Origin: Phycisphaerae bacterium
Lineage (GTDB): Bacteria; Planctomycetota; Phycisphaerae; SM23-33
NCBI GenBank assembly: GCA_011050235.1
Contig: DRGC01000062.1
Coordinates: 52,748 to 116,747 of the forward strand
Length of the DNA: 64,000 bases
Direction: 5' to 3'
Below are positions 25,960 to 34,644 of the stretch, in pieces. Under the pieces are notes generated by a model that was given only the letters and a program-made list of their open reading frames with translations, was not told the origin of the DNA and did not search any database. A program made the translations under genes and the position numbers. Numbering within the stretch: position 1 is the stretch's first letter; the number at the start of each line of letters is the position of its first letter.

Positions 25960-26514
25960 ATGCCCAAGAAAGCGCCAAAGAAGACGAAGCGAAAATCCCC
26001 TGCGGCCAAGGCTGCCAAAGCCAAGAAACGCCGATCCGCCAAGGAAATGATCGAGGACGTCCGTGAGCTTGTGGACCTGATGACGGCCCACGATATCACG
26101 GAAGTGAACTTCGAGGACGGCGACAAGCGAATCGTGCTTCGGCGCGGGCCGCCCGCCGGCGCGCCGGCCGAGGCGCCCGCCGAATCCGCCATGAGTGCAG
26201 CCAACTCGGAGCCGGCGCCATCGCGCCAGGCCGAGCCCGCCCCTGCCGATGCGGACTCCAAGCCCGCCGACGAGCTGTTCGAGATACTCTCGCCGATGGT
26301 GGGCACGTTCTACGCCTCGGCAAGCCCCGACGGCGAGCCCTACGCCGCCCACGGCGCCCGGATTACCGAGGACACAGTCGTCTGCATTGTCGAGGCGATG
26401 AAAGTGATGAACGAGATCAGGGCGGAATGCTCGGGCACCATCGCCGAAATCTGCGTCAAGAACACTCAACCGGTCGAGTACGGACAAGTCTTGTTCCGTG
26501 TGATGCCCGCCTAG
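25960..26514 (+). CDS. accB: Biotin carboxyl carrier protein of acetyl-CoA carboxylase
   Basis: 184 residues. The C-terminal biotinyl domain (about 105-184) has the biotinylated Lys148 in EAMKVMNEI. The N-terminal part has the typical first helix ([19 protein letters not shown]), then a Pro/Ala-rich hinge. The first 28 residues are an unusual Lys/Ala-rich extension resembling a histone H1 tail. accC follows after 21 bases. The protein carries biotin between carboxylase and transcarboxylase in fatty-acid synthesis. Confidence 0.95.
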   Translation: MPKKAPKKTKRKSPAAKAAKAKKRRSAKEMIEDVRELVDLMTAHDITEVNFEDGDKRIVLRRGPPAGAPAEAPAESAMSAANSEPAPSRQAEPAPADADSKPADELFEILSPMVGTFYASASPDGEPYAAHGARITEDTVVCIVEAMKVMNEIRAECSGTIAEICVKNTQPVEYGQVLFRVMPA

Positions 26515-26535
26515 CGGGGCAGAGGGCTTTCGGGC

Positions 26536-27885
26536 ATGTTTTCTCGCATTCTAGTCGCCAATCGCGGTGAGGTCGCTCTGCGCGTCATTCGGGCGTGCAA
26601 GGAACTCGGCATCGAGACCGTCGCCGTCTACAGCGAGGTCGACCGCAACGCCAGTTACCTTCACCTCGCCGACGAGCGGATCTGCATCGGGCCGGGCCCA
26701 TCGTCGGAAAGTTACCTCAACATCCCCCGCATCATCGCCGCCGCGGAAATCGCCGACGTGGAGGCGATTCATCCGGGGTACGGGTTCCTGGCCGAGAACG
26801 CCCACTTCGCGGAAGTCTGCCGCGACTGCAAGATCGAGTTCATCGGCCCCAGCGTCGAGAGCATGCGGATGCTGGGCGACAAGATCGAAGCCAAGAGGCT
26901 GGCCAAGAAAGCCAACGTGCCCATGAACCCCTGCAGTGAGGGGACCGTCGAGGATGTCGCCGAGGCCGCGACGGTCGCCGCGACGATCGGCTATCCGGTG
27001 GCGATCAAGGCGGTCGCCGGCGGCGGCGGGCGAGGCATCCGTTTCGCCCACAACGAGGCGACGCTGCGGAGCATGTTCAAGCAGGCGCGGGCCGAGGCCG
27101 AGGTCGCCTTCGGCGACGGGCGACTGTACGTCGAGAAGTGCATCGAGAACTTCCGCCACATCGAGGTGCAGTTCCTGGGCGATATGCACGGCAACGTGGT
27201 GCACCTGTTCGAGCGCGAATGCTCGGTGCAGCGTCGCCGGCAGAAGATGATCGAGGAATCGCCCGCCCCGGGCCTCAGCGAGAAACTGCGGCAGGAGATA
27301 TGCCAATCGGCGGTCCGGTTGGCGAAGCTGGCCGACTATCACGGGGCCGGTACGGTCGAGTTCATGCTCGATCAGGACAACACATTCCACTTCCTGGAAG
27401 TCAACACCCGCATCCAGGTCGAGCACCCCGTCACGGAGATGGTCACGGGCGTGGACCTGGTCAAATGGCAGATCCGCATCGCCGCCGGCGAGAAGCTGGC
27501 GTTCTCGCAGGACGATCTGACCCATCGCGGCAGCAGCATCGAATGCCGGATCAATGCCGAAGACCCCGAGCGGGGCTTTCGTCCGTCTCCCGGGCGGGTG
27601 GTGGCGTTCGTCGCGCCGGGCGGGGCCGGCGTGCGGTGGGATTCGCACGTCTACCAGGGCTACGAGATCCCCCCGACCTACGACAGTCTGATCGGCAAGT
27701 TGATCGTCCATCGGCCCACGCGTGAGGAGGCCATCGCGACGGCGCGGCGGGCGCTGGAGGAGTTTATCATCTATCCCATCAAGACCACGATTCCGCTGTG
27801 CAGGCAGATCCTCTCGCACGAGCGGTTCCTTCGCGGCGAGTGGGATACGACGTATATCGAGCGCGAGCTATTGGGCGACCGCTGA
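26536..27885 (+). CDS. accC: Biotin carboxylase subunit of acetyl-CoA carboxylase
   Basis: 449 residues, the standard length. The start [20 protein letters not shown], then the ATP-grasp features [48 protein letters not shown] and [20 protein letters not shown]. The C-terminal domain includes ECRINAED. It carboxylates biotin on AccB using ATP and bicarbonate. The carboxyltransferase genes accA/accD are not in the window. Confidence 0.97.
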   Translation: MFSRILVANRGEVALRVIRACKELGIETVAVYSEVDRNASYLHLADERICIGPGPSSESYLNIPRIIAAAEIADVEAIHPGYGFLAENAHFAEVCRDCKIEFIGPSVESMRMLGDKIEAKRLAKKANVPMNPCSEGTVEDVAEAATVAATIGYPVAIKAVAGGGGRGIRFAHNEATLRSMFKQARAEAEVAFGDGRLYVEKCIENFRHIEVQFLGDMHGNVVHLFERECSVQRRRQKMIEESPAPGLSEKLRQEICQSAVRLAKLADYHGAGTVEFMLDQDNTFHFLEVNTRIQVEHPVTEMVTGVDLVKWQIRIAAGEKLAFSQDDLTHRGSSIECRINAEDPERGFRPSPGRVVAFVAPGGAGVRWDSHVYQGYEIPPTYDSLIGKLIVHRPTREEAIATARRALEEFIIYPIKTTIPLCRQILSHERFLRGEWDTTYIERELLGDR

Positions 27886-27920
27886 GACGCGGCAGGCAGG
27901 GGGCGGCAGAGAAGGACATC

Positions 27921-29147
27921 ATGAGCAAAACCAGCACCGTCAAAGGCACTGCCGTCATCGGTCAGTCCGGCGGCCCGACGGCCGTGATCAATCAGTCCCT
28001 GGTGGGCGTGATCGAGACGATCGCCTCGTCTCGTGCGGTGGGCCAGTTGCTGGGCGCCCGTCACGGCGTGCGCGGCATCATCGAGGAGAAGTTCATCTCC
28101 CTCAACGGCCTGAGCAAGGCAAGGCTCGATGCGATCGCCCAAACCCCGGCGGCCGCGCTGGGCTCCAGCCGCGACAAGCCCGACGTGGCCTACTGCGAGA
28201 ATATCTTTCGTATCTTCGCCAAGCACAACGTTCGGTATTTCTTCTACATCGGCGGCAACGACTCGGCCGACACCGCCCGCATCGTCAACGAGATGGCGGC
28301 CGAAAGTAACTACGAGCTGCGGGTATTCCATATCCCCAAGACCATCGATAACGACCTGCGCGTCACCGACCACTGCCCGGGCTACGGCAGCGCCGCTCGC
28401 TTTGTGGCCTCGGCGTTCATCGGCGATGACCGCGACGTGGCGTCCCTGCCGGGGATCAAGATCAATGTCGTGATGGGTCGAAAGGCCGGCTGGCTGACGG
28501 CGGCGTCGGCGCTGGGACGCGGCGACAGCAAGGACGGCCCGCATCTGGTCTACGTGCCGGAAGTGGCGTTCCGTCTGCCGACGTTCCTCAAGGACGTCAA
28601 GCGAATCTACAGCAAGCTCGGCCGATGTCAGATCGCCGTCTCCGAGGGCATCACCGATGAGACCGGCCAGCCTATTGTGGTCGCTCTGGCGCTGAAACTT
28701 GGCCATCGCGTCGAACGGGACAGCCACGGTAACGTGCAACTGTCCGGCTCGGGGACATTGGGCGATTTCCTCAGCGATTTCCTTAAAGGTGAACTGAGCA
28801 GCAAGTACAAGAACGTCCGCGTCCGCGCCGATACGTTCGGCTATCTGCAGCGGAGTTTCGCCGGCTGCGTCTCACCGGTGGACGCGAAGGAAGCCCGCAT
28901 GGTCGGCCGCAAGGCCGTCGAGTTCGCCACCGCCGGCAACATCGACGGGTCAGTGGCGATCAAACGCCTCAAGGGCCCCGGCTACAAAGTCGACTACGTC
29001 CGGGCCGAGCTGAAGGACGTGGCCCGCGTGATCAAAAACATGCCGCGCACCTTCATCAATAAGGCCGGCAACGGCGTCACGGCCAGCTTCATCAACTACG
29101 CCATGCCCCTCGTGGGCGATCTGCCGGTAAGCGCGAAGCTCTTCTGA
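27921..29147 (+). CDS. Pyrophosphate-type 6-phosphofructokinase
   Basis: 408 residues. PFK motifs are GQSGGPTAVINQSLVG, FYIGGNDSADTA, PKTIDNDL, PGYGSAARF, VMGRKAGWLTA and a distal SPVDAKEARMVGRKAVEFA. GGND (Asp where ATP enzymes have Gly) and PKTIDND (Lys where ATP enzymes have Gly) are the two residues that mark PPi as the phosphoryl donor. The start is ATG 27921 with AAGGA 5 bases before; a longer frame from 27798 is inside accC. It runs convergent to the phosphoglycerate mutase gene, with a heptamer-repeat hairpin between. Confidence 0.92.
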   Translation: MSKTSTVKGTAVIGQSGGPTAVINQSLVGVIETIASSRAVGQLLGARHGVRGIIEEKFISLNGLSKARLDAIAQTPAAALGSSRDKPDVAYCENIFRIFAKHNVRYFFYIGGNDSADTARIVNEMAAESNYELRVFHIPKTIDNDLRVTDHCPGYGSAARFVASAFIGDDRDVASLPGIKINVVMGRKAGWLTAASALGRGDSKDGPHLVYVPEVAFRLPTFLKDVKRIYSKLGRCQIAVSEGITDETGQPIVVALALKLGHRVERDSHGNVQLSGSGTLGDFLSDFLKGELSSKYKNVRVRADTFGYLQRSFAGCVSPVDAKEARMVGRKAVEFATAGNIDGSVAIKRLKGPGYKVDYVRAELKDVARVIKNMPRTFINKAGNGVTASFINYAMPLVGDLPVSAKLF

Positions 29148-29286
29148 TTGCGGACCTCTGATTGCGGATTTCGGATTTCGGATTGCGGAATGAAAAAAGG
29201 CGCGGCGCTCGCGCACCAACGCTGCACGAACGTTGAATCTGGCCCAGAGCCGCGCCCCCAATCCGCAATCCGAAATCCGCAATCGC
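29145..29286. repeat. Inverted GATTNNN heptamer arrays between convergent genes
   Basis: The left array (29145-29192) begins in the PFK stop codon: TGA then TTGCGG, followed by GATTGCG, GATTTCG, GATTTCG and GATTGCG units. The right array (29259-29286) is its reverse complement and ends at the mutase stop. At least 17 bp pair perfectly, and an inner GGCGCGG/CCGCGCC stem extends it. No ORF lies inside. It may serve as a bidirectional terminator. Confidence 0.8.
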
Positions 29287-30504
29287 CTACGCCCCAAACT
29301 TCTCCAGCTTGCCCGCGTGGGCCATCGCCAGGGGGATGAGTTGCTTGGCGTAGATCGTGCCGATTTGGCCGCTGCGGCAGTGGACCTCGTCGAAGGGGGC
29401 CCCGTCGCCGCCGCGAAGGTGGGGGGCCTTCATCAACACCGGCACGGTGTGCCAGCTATGGGCCTTCAGTGAAGGCGGCGTGCAGTGGTCGGCCGTGATG
29501 AGCAACACGTCGGGGTCAGCGGCCAGCAGGGAGGGCAGGGCCGCGTCCATCTCTTCGATCCGCGTGATCTTGGCGGGCAGGTCGCCGTCTTCCCCGGTCT
29601 TGTCGGTGTACTTGAAGTGCGCAAAGACGAACGTGTGGTGGGCCAGCGCCTTGGCCGCTTCTGCGCAGATATCGGCGGCGGTGGTCGGCTGGGCGACGAT
29701 CTCCATGCCGACCAGTCTCGCCACGCCCCGATACATCGGATAGCCCGCCACGGCGGCTGGGTTGAGCTTCCACCGCTCGGCGAATGTGGGCCAGTTGGGG
29801 AACTTGGCGAACCCGCGGGCGAGGATCATGTTGGCCTGCGGCTCATCGGCCAGGATCGCCCGCACCTGGGCGATCAGATCCTCGACGATCTTGGCCGTTG
29901 GCGAGTCGGCGTGCGCATCGCGCGTGGGCGATAAGGGCGGGCGGCCGACGGCCTGCGGGTCGGTCTCGCCAATGTTGTCGTCCAGCCCGTCCCCGCGCAG
30001 GACCAGCAACGCCCGGTACTCGGCGACGGTCTCCAGAAACACCTCCACGCCAGCCGGCGGGCTGAGCTTCTGGCGGATAATGGCCAGGATGCGCTTGTTC
30101 TCGGCGTCGCTGATCCGGCCCGCCCGGCGGTCGGTGACATGGCCGTCGGCGTCGATCGTGCAGAAGTTCAGCCTCGCCGCCACGTCGCGCGGCGTCAGAT
30201 CGAACTCGATCCCCAGCGCGCTCAAGACGCCGCGGCCGACGTTGTAGACGGTCGGTTCATAGCCGAACAGCCCCAGATGCCCCGGCCCCGAGCCGGGCGT
30301 GACGCCCACATCCACGGGAATCGACAGCCCCAGCGCGCTGGTGGCGGCCAGGGTGTCGAGGTTGGGCGTGCGGGCCTGCTGCAGGGCCGTGCCCTTGCCG
30401 TCGTTATCGCAATCGCCCACACCGTCCATCACCAGCAGGCAGATTCGCTTATCATTCTCGATGGCCAGCGAACTGACCAGATCGCCATAACTGTCATGCG
30501 TCAT
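29287..30504 (-). CDS. apgM: 2,3-bisphosphoglycerate-independent phosphoglycerate mutase, archaeal type (ApgM family)
   Basis: 405 residues, alkaline-phosphatase fold. The metal-binding start is ICLLVMDGVGDC. TPNLDTLA and PGSGPGHLGLFGYEP hold the catalytic-Ser region. The C-terminal metal site is LITADHCTPPSLKAHSWHTV with VPVLM. It interconverts 3- and 2-phosphoglycerate. I use ATG 30504, which has GGAAGG 6 bases upstream; the frame also opens with TTG at 30510. The first ~31 codons and the promoter are duplicated 1.35 kb upstream. The Asp usually after the catalytic Ser (GSD) is Gly here. Confidence 0.92.
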   Translation of the reverse strand: MTHDSYGDLVSSLAIENDKRICLLVMDGVGDCDNDGKGTALQQARTPNLDTLAATSALGLSIPVDVGVTPGSGPGHLGLFGYEPTVYNVGRGVLSALGIEFDLTPRDVAARLNFCTIDADGHVTDRRAGRISDAENKRILAIIRQKLSPPAGVEVFLETVAEYRALLVLRGDGLDDNIGETDPQAVGRPPLSPTRDAHADSPTAKIVEDLIAQVRAILADEPQANMILARGFAKFPNWPTFAERWKLNPAAVAGYPMYRGVARLVGMEIVAQPTTAADICAEAAKALAHHTFVFAHFKYTDKTGEDGDLPAKITRIEEMDAALPSLLAADPDVLLITADHCTPPSLKAHSWHTVPVLMKAPHLRGGDGAPFDEVHCRSGQIGTIYAKQLIPLAMAHAGKLEKFGA

Positions 30505-30547
30505 CGTCAACCTTCCTTGCCGGGCCCATACGTCCCAGCGCGCGACG

Positions 30548-30576
30548 AGTCTATCACCGCCCGCCGCTTACGTCCA
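30548..30576 (-). promoter_or_regulatory. Candidate apgM promoter (duplicated)
   Basis: In reverse TGGACG (30576-30571), 17 bases, TAGACT (30553-30548); four of six matches in each box. The same pair occurs in the 183-bp duplicate at 31897-31925. Confidence 0.4.
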
Positions 30577-30665
30577 CCAGCGGCCGATTCCGCCTCCGTA
30601 GGTCCCGCTCGAAAACAAGACCCTATTGTGGCTTAATCGAGAGTCATTCCCCGCCATCTGACATC

Positions 30666-30683
30666 AAAATGAGCGCTCATTTT
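30666..30683. promoter_or_regulatory. Perfect 18-bp palindrome, possible operator
   Basis: AAAATGAGCGCTCATTTT is its own reverse complement. The shape (TGAGCGCTCA core) is like operators of TetR-type dimeric repressors. It lies 162 bases before the apgM start and 47 bases after the end of the lipoprotein gene, and is not part of the duplicated segment. No regulator gene is close. Confidence 0.45.
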
Positions 30684-30729
30684 GGTCCTGGATGGAGGTT
30701 TCAACGGGGACAAGTATAGCATGAGCCGG

Positions 30730-31677
30730 TCATCGGCTTTTCGCCCGCAATATCGGCAAAGCGCTCTTGAGCACGTTGAGGTCGGCCGGGTCGGGGTCGG
30801 CGCCCGGAGGATGATCCAGTTCCACTGCACCTTCCGCAAGCTGGGTGAGTTGCCGGTAGATCATGAGACGGTCGTGCGGAGTAAGTGCAGGGCTCTTGTC
30901 GATCAGGTCAAAGAGCCGGTCGGAGTACTTGTCAAGGATAGCTACTAACTCCATGTTGTAGCCGCCGCATCCCGCCGTGGCGCCGACGGCAAGATCGAAA
31001 GGACGTGTCCGCGGATGATGGACTGTACGAAGGACGAATGTCGGTTGGGGCGGATCATCATCGACGTAGTCATAGAAGAGGACGTTGAACACAAGTGTGG
31101 CCTTCACCGGCTTGGTTGCCCGCGTATCTACAATCTTGCCGCTGGCACTGCTACGCCAACGCGACACCTTTACCGGCCAGCACCCCTCCGCAAAGACCAG
31201 GGCTCCCGGGTCTGGCGGCGTACCCATCGGAAAGCCAAGAAACGGGCTGATCATAATGCGCACGAACGACCGTTTCGGGTAGTCGAACCGCTTCTCGCTT
31301 CCTGTCAACACCACCGGATCAAACAACTCATACACCCGTTTGGACGGCAGACCTTCCCTATCCGGGTTCTGGAGAAAGAAAACCGGCACCTTGTCCTGGA
31401 CAAAGAAGGGGATGACAATGGCTCTGCTCAACTCGGTGAGGACGCCTGCGCGGGACGGCTGGGTACTCAGTTTCTCAGCCTGACCAGGCAAAGCGTCAGA
31501 GGCCCCCGGAAACAGAGCGCCATGTCCCGTCCATTGGTAAGCCTCGACGGTCGCCGTGCCTCCGACAGGAAAGACCATGATGCACGAAGCGTTGCAGAGG
31601 CACAGCGCAGCAAGACAGCGACCCCAAACAGCCAGCCTCGGCCAGGACCCACGGGTCAACCCGAAGTGTTCTTCCAT
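30730..31677 (-). CDS. Hypothetical lipoprotein
   Basis: 315 residues from ATG 31677, which has GGGAG 9 bases upstream; ATGs at 31686 and 31734 are also in frame. A signal ending LAALCLCNASC fits a lipobox, so the protein is probably lipid-anchored. The mature part is a mixed beta-rich domain (FFVQDKVPVFFLQNPDREG, KATLVFNVLFYDYVDDDPP) with a helical C-terminus (DRLMIYRQLTQLAEGAVEL). I do not recognise it. It sits inside a ~1.35 kb segment bounded by 183-bp direct duplications of the apgM 5' region, so it is probably a late arrival. Confidence 0.65.
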   Translation of the reverse strand: MEEHFGLTRGSWPRLAVWGRCLAALCLCNASCIMVFPVGGTATVEAYQWTGHGALFPGASDALPGQAEKLSTQPSRAGVLTELSRAIVIPFFVQDKVPVFFLQNPDREGLPSKRVYELFDPVVLTGSEKRFDYPKRSFVRIMISPFLGFPMGTPPDPGALVFAEGCWPVKVSRWRSSASGKIVDTRATKPVKATLVFNVLFYDYVDDDPPQPTFVLRTVHHPRTRPFDLAVGATAGCGGYNMELVAILDKYSDRLFDLIDKSPALTPHDRLMIYRQLTQLAEGAVELDHPPGADPDPADLNVLKSALPILRAKSR

Positions 31678-31764
31678 GACGTGCATCTCCCAAATGGCGC
31701 GGTCGATTCTACCGTGGCCGATGAAGTGGGGCAACTGGCGCCCCTCCGGAACGCGTAGCCCCCT

Positions 31765-31947
31765 CCCACGCCGTCCATCACCAGCAGGCAGATTCGCTTA
31801 TCATTCTCGATGGCCAGCGAACTGACCAGATCGCCATAGCTGTCGCGCGTCATCGTCAACCTTCCTTGCCGGGCCCATACGTCCCGGCGCGCGACGAGTC
31901 TATCACCGCCGGCCGCTTACGTCCACCAGCGGCCGATTCCGCCTCCG
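31765..31947 (-). pseudogene. Duplicated 5' end of apgM with its promoter
   Basis: This 183-bp block matches 30416-30598 with about six mismatches and no gaps. It holds the promoter-like pair, the ribosome-binding site GGAAGG, the ATG (31853) and the first ~28 codons (DSYGDLVSSLAIENDKRICL), then diverges into unrelated sequence. The frame runs on to 31656 but nothing mutase-like follows. Confidence 0.85.
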
Positions 31948-32051
31948 CCCGCCACGGCCGCCCGAAAGGCAAGCTGTAGTTGACAATCGGCAATGGGCGA
32001 TCGCCAATAGACACAAGGCCGACCCGCCTTAGGCGGATTGGCCTTGTGTAC

Positions 32052-32124
32052 TGACCCCACGGAGACTCGAACTCCGGTTGCCGGGATGAAAACCCGGTGT
32101 CCTAGGCCACTAGACGATGGGGCC
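32052..32124 (-). tRNA. tRNA-Glu (anticodon TTC)
   Basis: 73 nt, reverse strand. The acceptor GGCCCCA pairs with TGGGGTC, discriminator A. The anticodon stem-loop is CCGGG-TTTTCAT-CCCGG with anticodon TTC. The T arm is CGGAGTTCGAGTCTCCG. CCA is not encoded. Confidence 0.96.
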
Positions 32125-32258
32125 GTCTTTGTGCCCGCCGAGCGAGAAACGCCAGCCGGCGGGAGTCGCACATAATACGGACTATATCGGCCAACGCAAG
32201 CGGCGGCCGGACGCGAACCGTCGGCGGCGCCGCGGGTGCCCCCGGCCGGCGGGGCGAA

Positions 32259-32331
32259 TGAGGGAGCTGGGACTCGAACCCAGAACCTACGCCTTAAAAG
32301 GGCGTTGCTCTGCCAATTGAGCTACTCCCCC
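32259..32331 (-). tRNA. tRNA-Lys (anticodon TTT)
   Basis: 73 nt, reverse strand. The acceptor GGGGGAG pairs with CTCCCTC, discriminator A. The D arm is GCTCAATTGGCAGAGC, the anticodon stem-loop ACGCC-CTTTTAA-GGCGT (TTT), and the T arm CTGGGTTCGAGTCCCAG. CCA is not encoded, as in the neighbouring tRNA-Glu and in ssrA. Confidence 0.96.
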
Positions 32332-32442
32332 GGTAGGGGGGACCTAGTCCATTCTATCTGATCGGGCGGGAGAGGGAACAAGCATTAGGGCTGCGGAGAT
32401 CGAAAAACCGCTTGCGGCGACGAGCGTCCACGACCGCGGGCG

Positions 32443-33003
32443 TTACATCTCTTCGATTTCCGTCGTCTTGGTGTCGATCATCTCAGTGACGGACTTCTCG
32501 TACTTGTCGGTCAGATCCTGGACCTCGCTCTTGCCGTGCTTGGCGTCATCCTCGGTCAGCTCGCTGTCCTTCTGCTCCTTGTCGACTTCCTTGTTGGCCT
32601 CGCGGCGCGCGTTGCGGATGGCGACACGCGTCTGCTCGGCCATCTTCTTGATCTGCGCGGCGATCTGCGTGCGGCGGTCGCCCGATAGCGGCGGGACGGA
32701 CAGGCGGATGATCTTGCCGTCGATGCTGGGCGTGATGCCCAGGTCGCTGGCGAAGATGGCCTTTTCGATGTCCTTGATGCTGCCCGGGTCGAAGGGCTTG
32801 ATCACGATCAGTGTGGCCTCCGGCGTGGCGATGGTGGCCAATTGGCGAAGGTCGGTCGGCGAGCCGAAGTAATCGACCTTGATATGGTCGACCAGGCCTG
32901 CCGACGCCCGTCCCGTGCGGATGCCGCGAAGCTCCTTGTGGAGGTAGTCGACGGCGTGCTCCATCTTCTCTTCGGCGTCCAGAAGGATGTCGTCCATGGC
33001 CAT
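32443..33003 (-). CDS. frr: Ribosome recycling factor
   Basis: 186 residues, standard length. Helix 1 has the conserved LRGIRTGRAS; the globular domain has VDYFGSPTDLRQLA, and PPLSGDRRTQ precedes the long helix EQTRVAIRNARREAN. It splits post-termination ribosomes with EF-G. GGAG lies 9 bases before the ATG. It is the last gene of rpsB-tsf-pyrH-frr, the usual bacterial order. Confidence 0.97.
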   Translation of the reverse strand: MAMDDILLDAEEKMEHAVDYLHKELRGIRTGRASAGLVDHIKVDYFGSPTDLRQLATIATPEATLIVIKPFDPGSIKDIEKAIFASDLGITPSIDGKIIRLSVPPLSGDRRTQIAAQIKKMAEQTRVAIRNARREANKEVDKEQKDSELTEDDAKHGKSEVQDLTDKYEKSVTEMIDTKTTEIEEM

Positions 33004-33022
33004 GGTTGGTCGCTCCGAAAAG

Positions 33023-33745
33023 CTAGGCGCCGATCACCGTGCCGATATCCTTGCCGCCAACGGCCGCTGCCAAAGCGCCGGGGGCGAACAGGTCGAAGAC
33101 GATGATGGGCACATTGTTATCCATGCACAGCGAGACGGCCGTCAGGTCCATCACCCCCAACTTGTCGGCGATGACCTTCTCGTACGTCAGGCGGTCGAAA
33201 CGCTTGGCGTTGGGGTTGGTGTTGGGGTCGCTGTCGAAGACGCCGTCGACCTTGGTGGCCTTGAGGACGACGTCGGCCCCCAGCTCGCACGCTCGCAGGG
33301 CGGCGCAGGTATCGGTGGTGAAGAACGGCCGGCCCGTGCCGCCGGCCAGGACAAGGATTCGCCCGGCTTGCAGGTGCTCATCCGCCCGGCGGATGTCGAC
33401 CGGGTCGACGACGGTCTCGATCGCCAGCCCTCCCAACACCGTCGCGGGCAGGCCGCGCGATTCCAACGCATCGCGAAGGGCCAGGGCGTTTATCGTCGTC
33501 GCCAGCATGCCCATGTAATCGGCCGTGACGCGGCCGATGTGGGGGTTGTCAGCGAGTTGGCGGCCGCGGATAAAATTGCCGCCGCCGATCACGATGGCGA
33601 TCTGGACGCCGAGGGTGGCGGCCTGGGCGAACTGGTCGACGATCGCTTCGACGGCGTCGGCATCAACACCGCCCCGGTCCGGCGCGGCGAGCGCTTCGCC
33701 GGATAGTTTGACCACAACGCGCTTGTAGCGTGGCTCGCTAGGCAT
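33023..33745 (-). CDS. pyrH: UMP kinase
   Basis: 240 residues of the amino-acid-kinase fold. KRVVVKLSGEALAAP at the start, IAIVIGGGNFIRG, DYMGMLATTINALAL, the FFTTDTCAALRACELGADVV segment and KVDGVFDSDP are all present. It phosphorylates UMP to UDP and is normally hexameric and UTP-inhibited. It lies 19 bases from frr and 14 from tsf. Confidence 0.97.
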   Translation of the reverse strand: MPSEPRYKRVVVKLSGEALAAPDRGGVDADAVEAIVDQFAQAATLGVQIAIVIGGGNFIRGRQLADNPHIGRVTADYMGMLATTINALALRDALESRGLPATVLGGLAIETVVDPVDIRRADEHLQAGRILVLAGGTGRPFFTTDTCAALRACELGADVVLKATKVDGVFDSDPNTNPNAKRFDRLTYEKVIADKLGVMDLTAVSLCMDNNVPIIVFDLFAPGALAAAVGGKDIGTVIGA

Positions 33746-33759
33746 AGGCAGAGACGATA

Positions 33760-34554
33760 CTAGGCGCCAACGGCATAACGTGCAAATGCTTTAACGGTTG
33801 CGCCCCCGAGGATGTCCTTGACCTTCTTCTTCTCGTCGTGGATGAAAGCCTGTTCCAGCAGGGCATGGCCGGCGAGGAATTTGCGGATCTTGCCCTCGAC
33901 CATCTTCTCGACGATCTCGGCGGGCTTGCCGGATTCGGCGGCCTCTTCGGTGGCGAACTGGCGTTCCTTCTCGACCAGCTCGGCCGGCACGTCGTCGGCC
34001 GTCAGGCCCATCGGGTCGGCGAAGGCGATGTGCTGGCAGATCTTGGTCACCAACTCATCGTCGCAGTCGCCGTCGAGGGCCACCACCACGCCGACTTTCT
34101 CGTTGTGGTGCAGATACGAGCCGACCTTTTGACCGCTGACCTTGATACCGCGGGCGAAGCTCATGTTCTCGCCGATCTTGGCAAAACACGCCTGGACGAC
34201 TTTTTCGATCGTGTCGGTCGCGGCGATCTCGCCGTCGTCGGCCGTTTCGGCCAGTTCGGCGACCGCATCGGCCATCGTCTGGAACTCGGAGTTGCGGGCG
34301 CAGAAATCGGTCTCACAGCGCAGCTCAACCATCGTCGCCGACGTTGCGTCGCCGGCGAGGCGAATGCGGACGAGCCCTTCGGACGTGCTGCGCTGGGATT
34401 TCTTCTCGGCCTTGATCGCCCCCGTCTTGCGAAGGACGTCCTTGGCGGCCTCGATGTCGCCGTCGGTTTCCTGCAGGGCCTTCTTGCACGCCATCATGCC
34501 TTGGCCGGTTTCCTCTCGAAGCGCCTTGACCATTGCGGCGGTGATTGTAGCCAT
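33760..34554 (-). CDS. tsf: Elongation factor Ts
   Basis: 264 residues. The N-terminal UBA-like domain is VKALREETGQGMMACKKALQ; the EF-Tu contact region follows (KKSQRSTSEGLVRI, MVELRCETDFCARN). The rest holds the paired core subdomains and GKIRKFLAGHALLEQAFIHD near the end. It recycles EF-Tu-GDP. AGGAAG stands before the ATG. Confidence 0.97.
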   Translation of the reverse strand: MATITAAMVKALREETGQGMMACKKALQETDGDIEAAKDVLRKTGAIKAEKKSQRSTSEGLVRIRLAGDATSATMVELRCETDFCARNSEFQTMADAVAELAETADDGEIAATDTIEKVVQACFAKIGENMSFARGIKVSGQKVGSYLHHNEKVGVVVALDGDCDDELVTKICQHIAFADPMGLTADDVPAELVEKERQFATEEAAESGKPAEIVEKMVEGKIRKFLAGHALLEQAFIHDEKKKVKDILGGATVKAFARYAVGA

Positions 34555-34644
34555 GACTTCCTGATCCTTACGTCAGTCCCAATATCAGCCGACCCAATCG
34601 GCCGGCTGAACGGTTCGGTTACACCCCGCGGCGGCCTGGGGGTG

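Noticed and set aside
29145..29286. CRISPR array
   Set aside because: The heptamers are contiguous, degenerate and inverted, with no spacers and no cas genes.
31656..31764. Continuation of the duplicated apgM start as a functional short protein
   Set aside because: After about 28 codons the sequence leaves the mutase and reads antisense of unrelated DNA with no motif.
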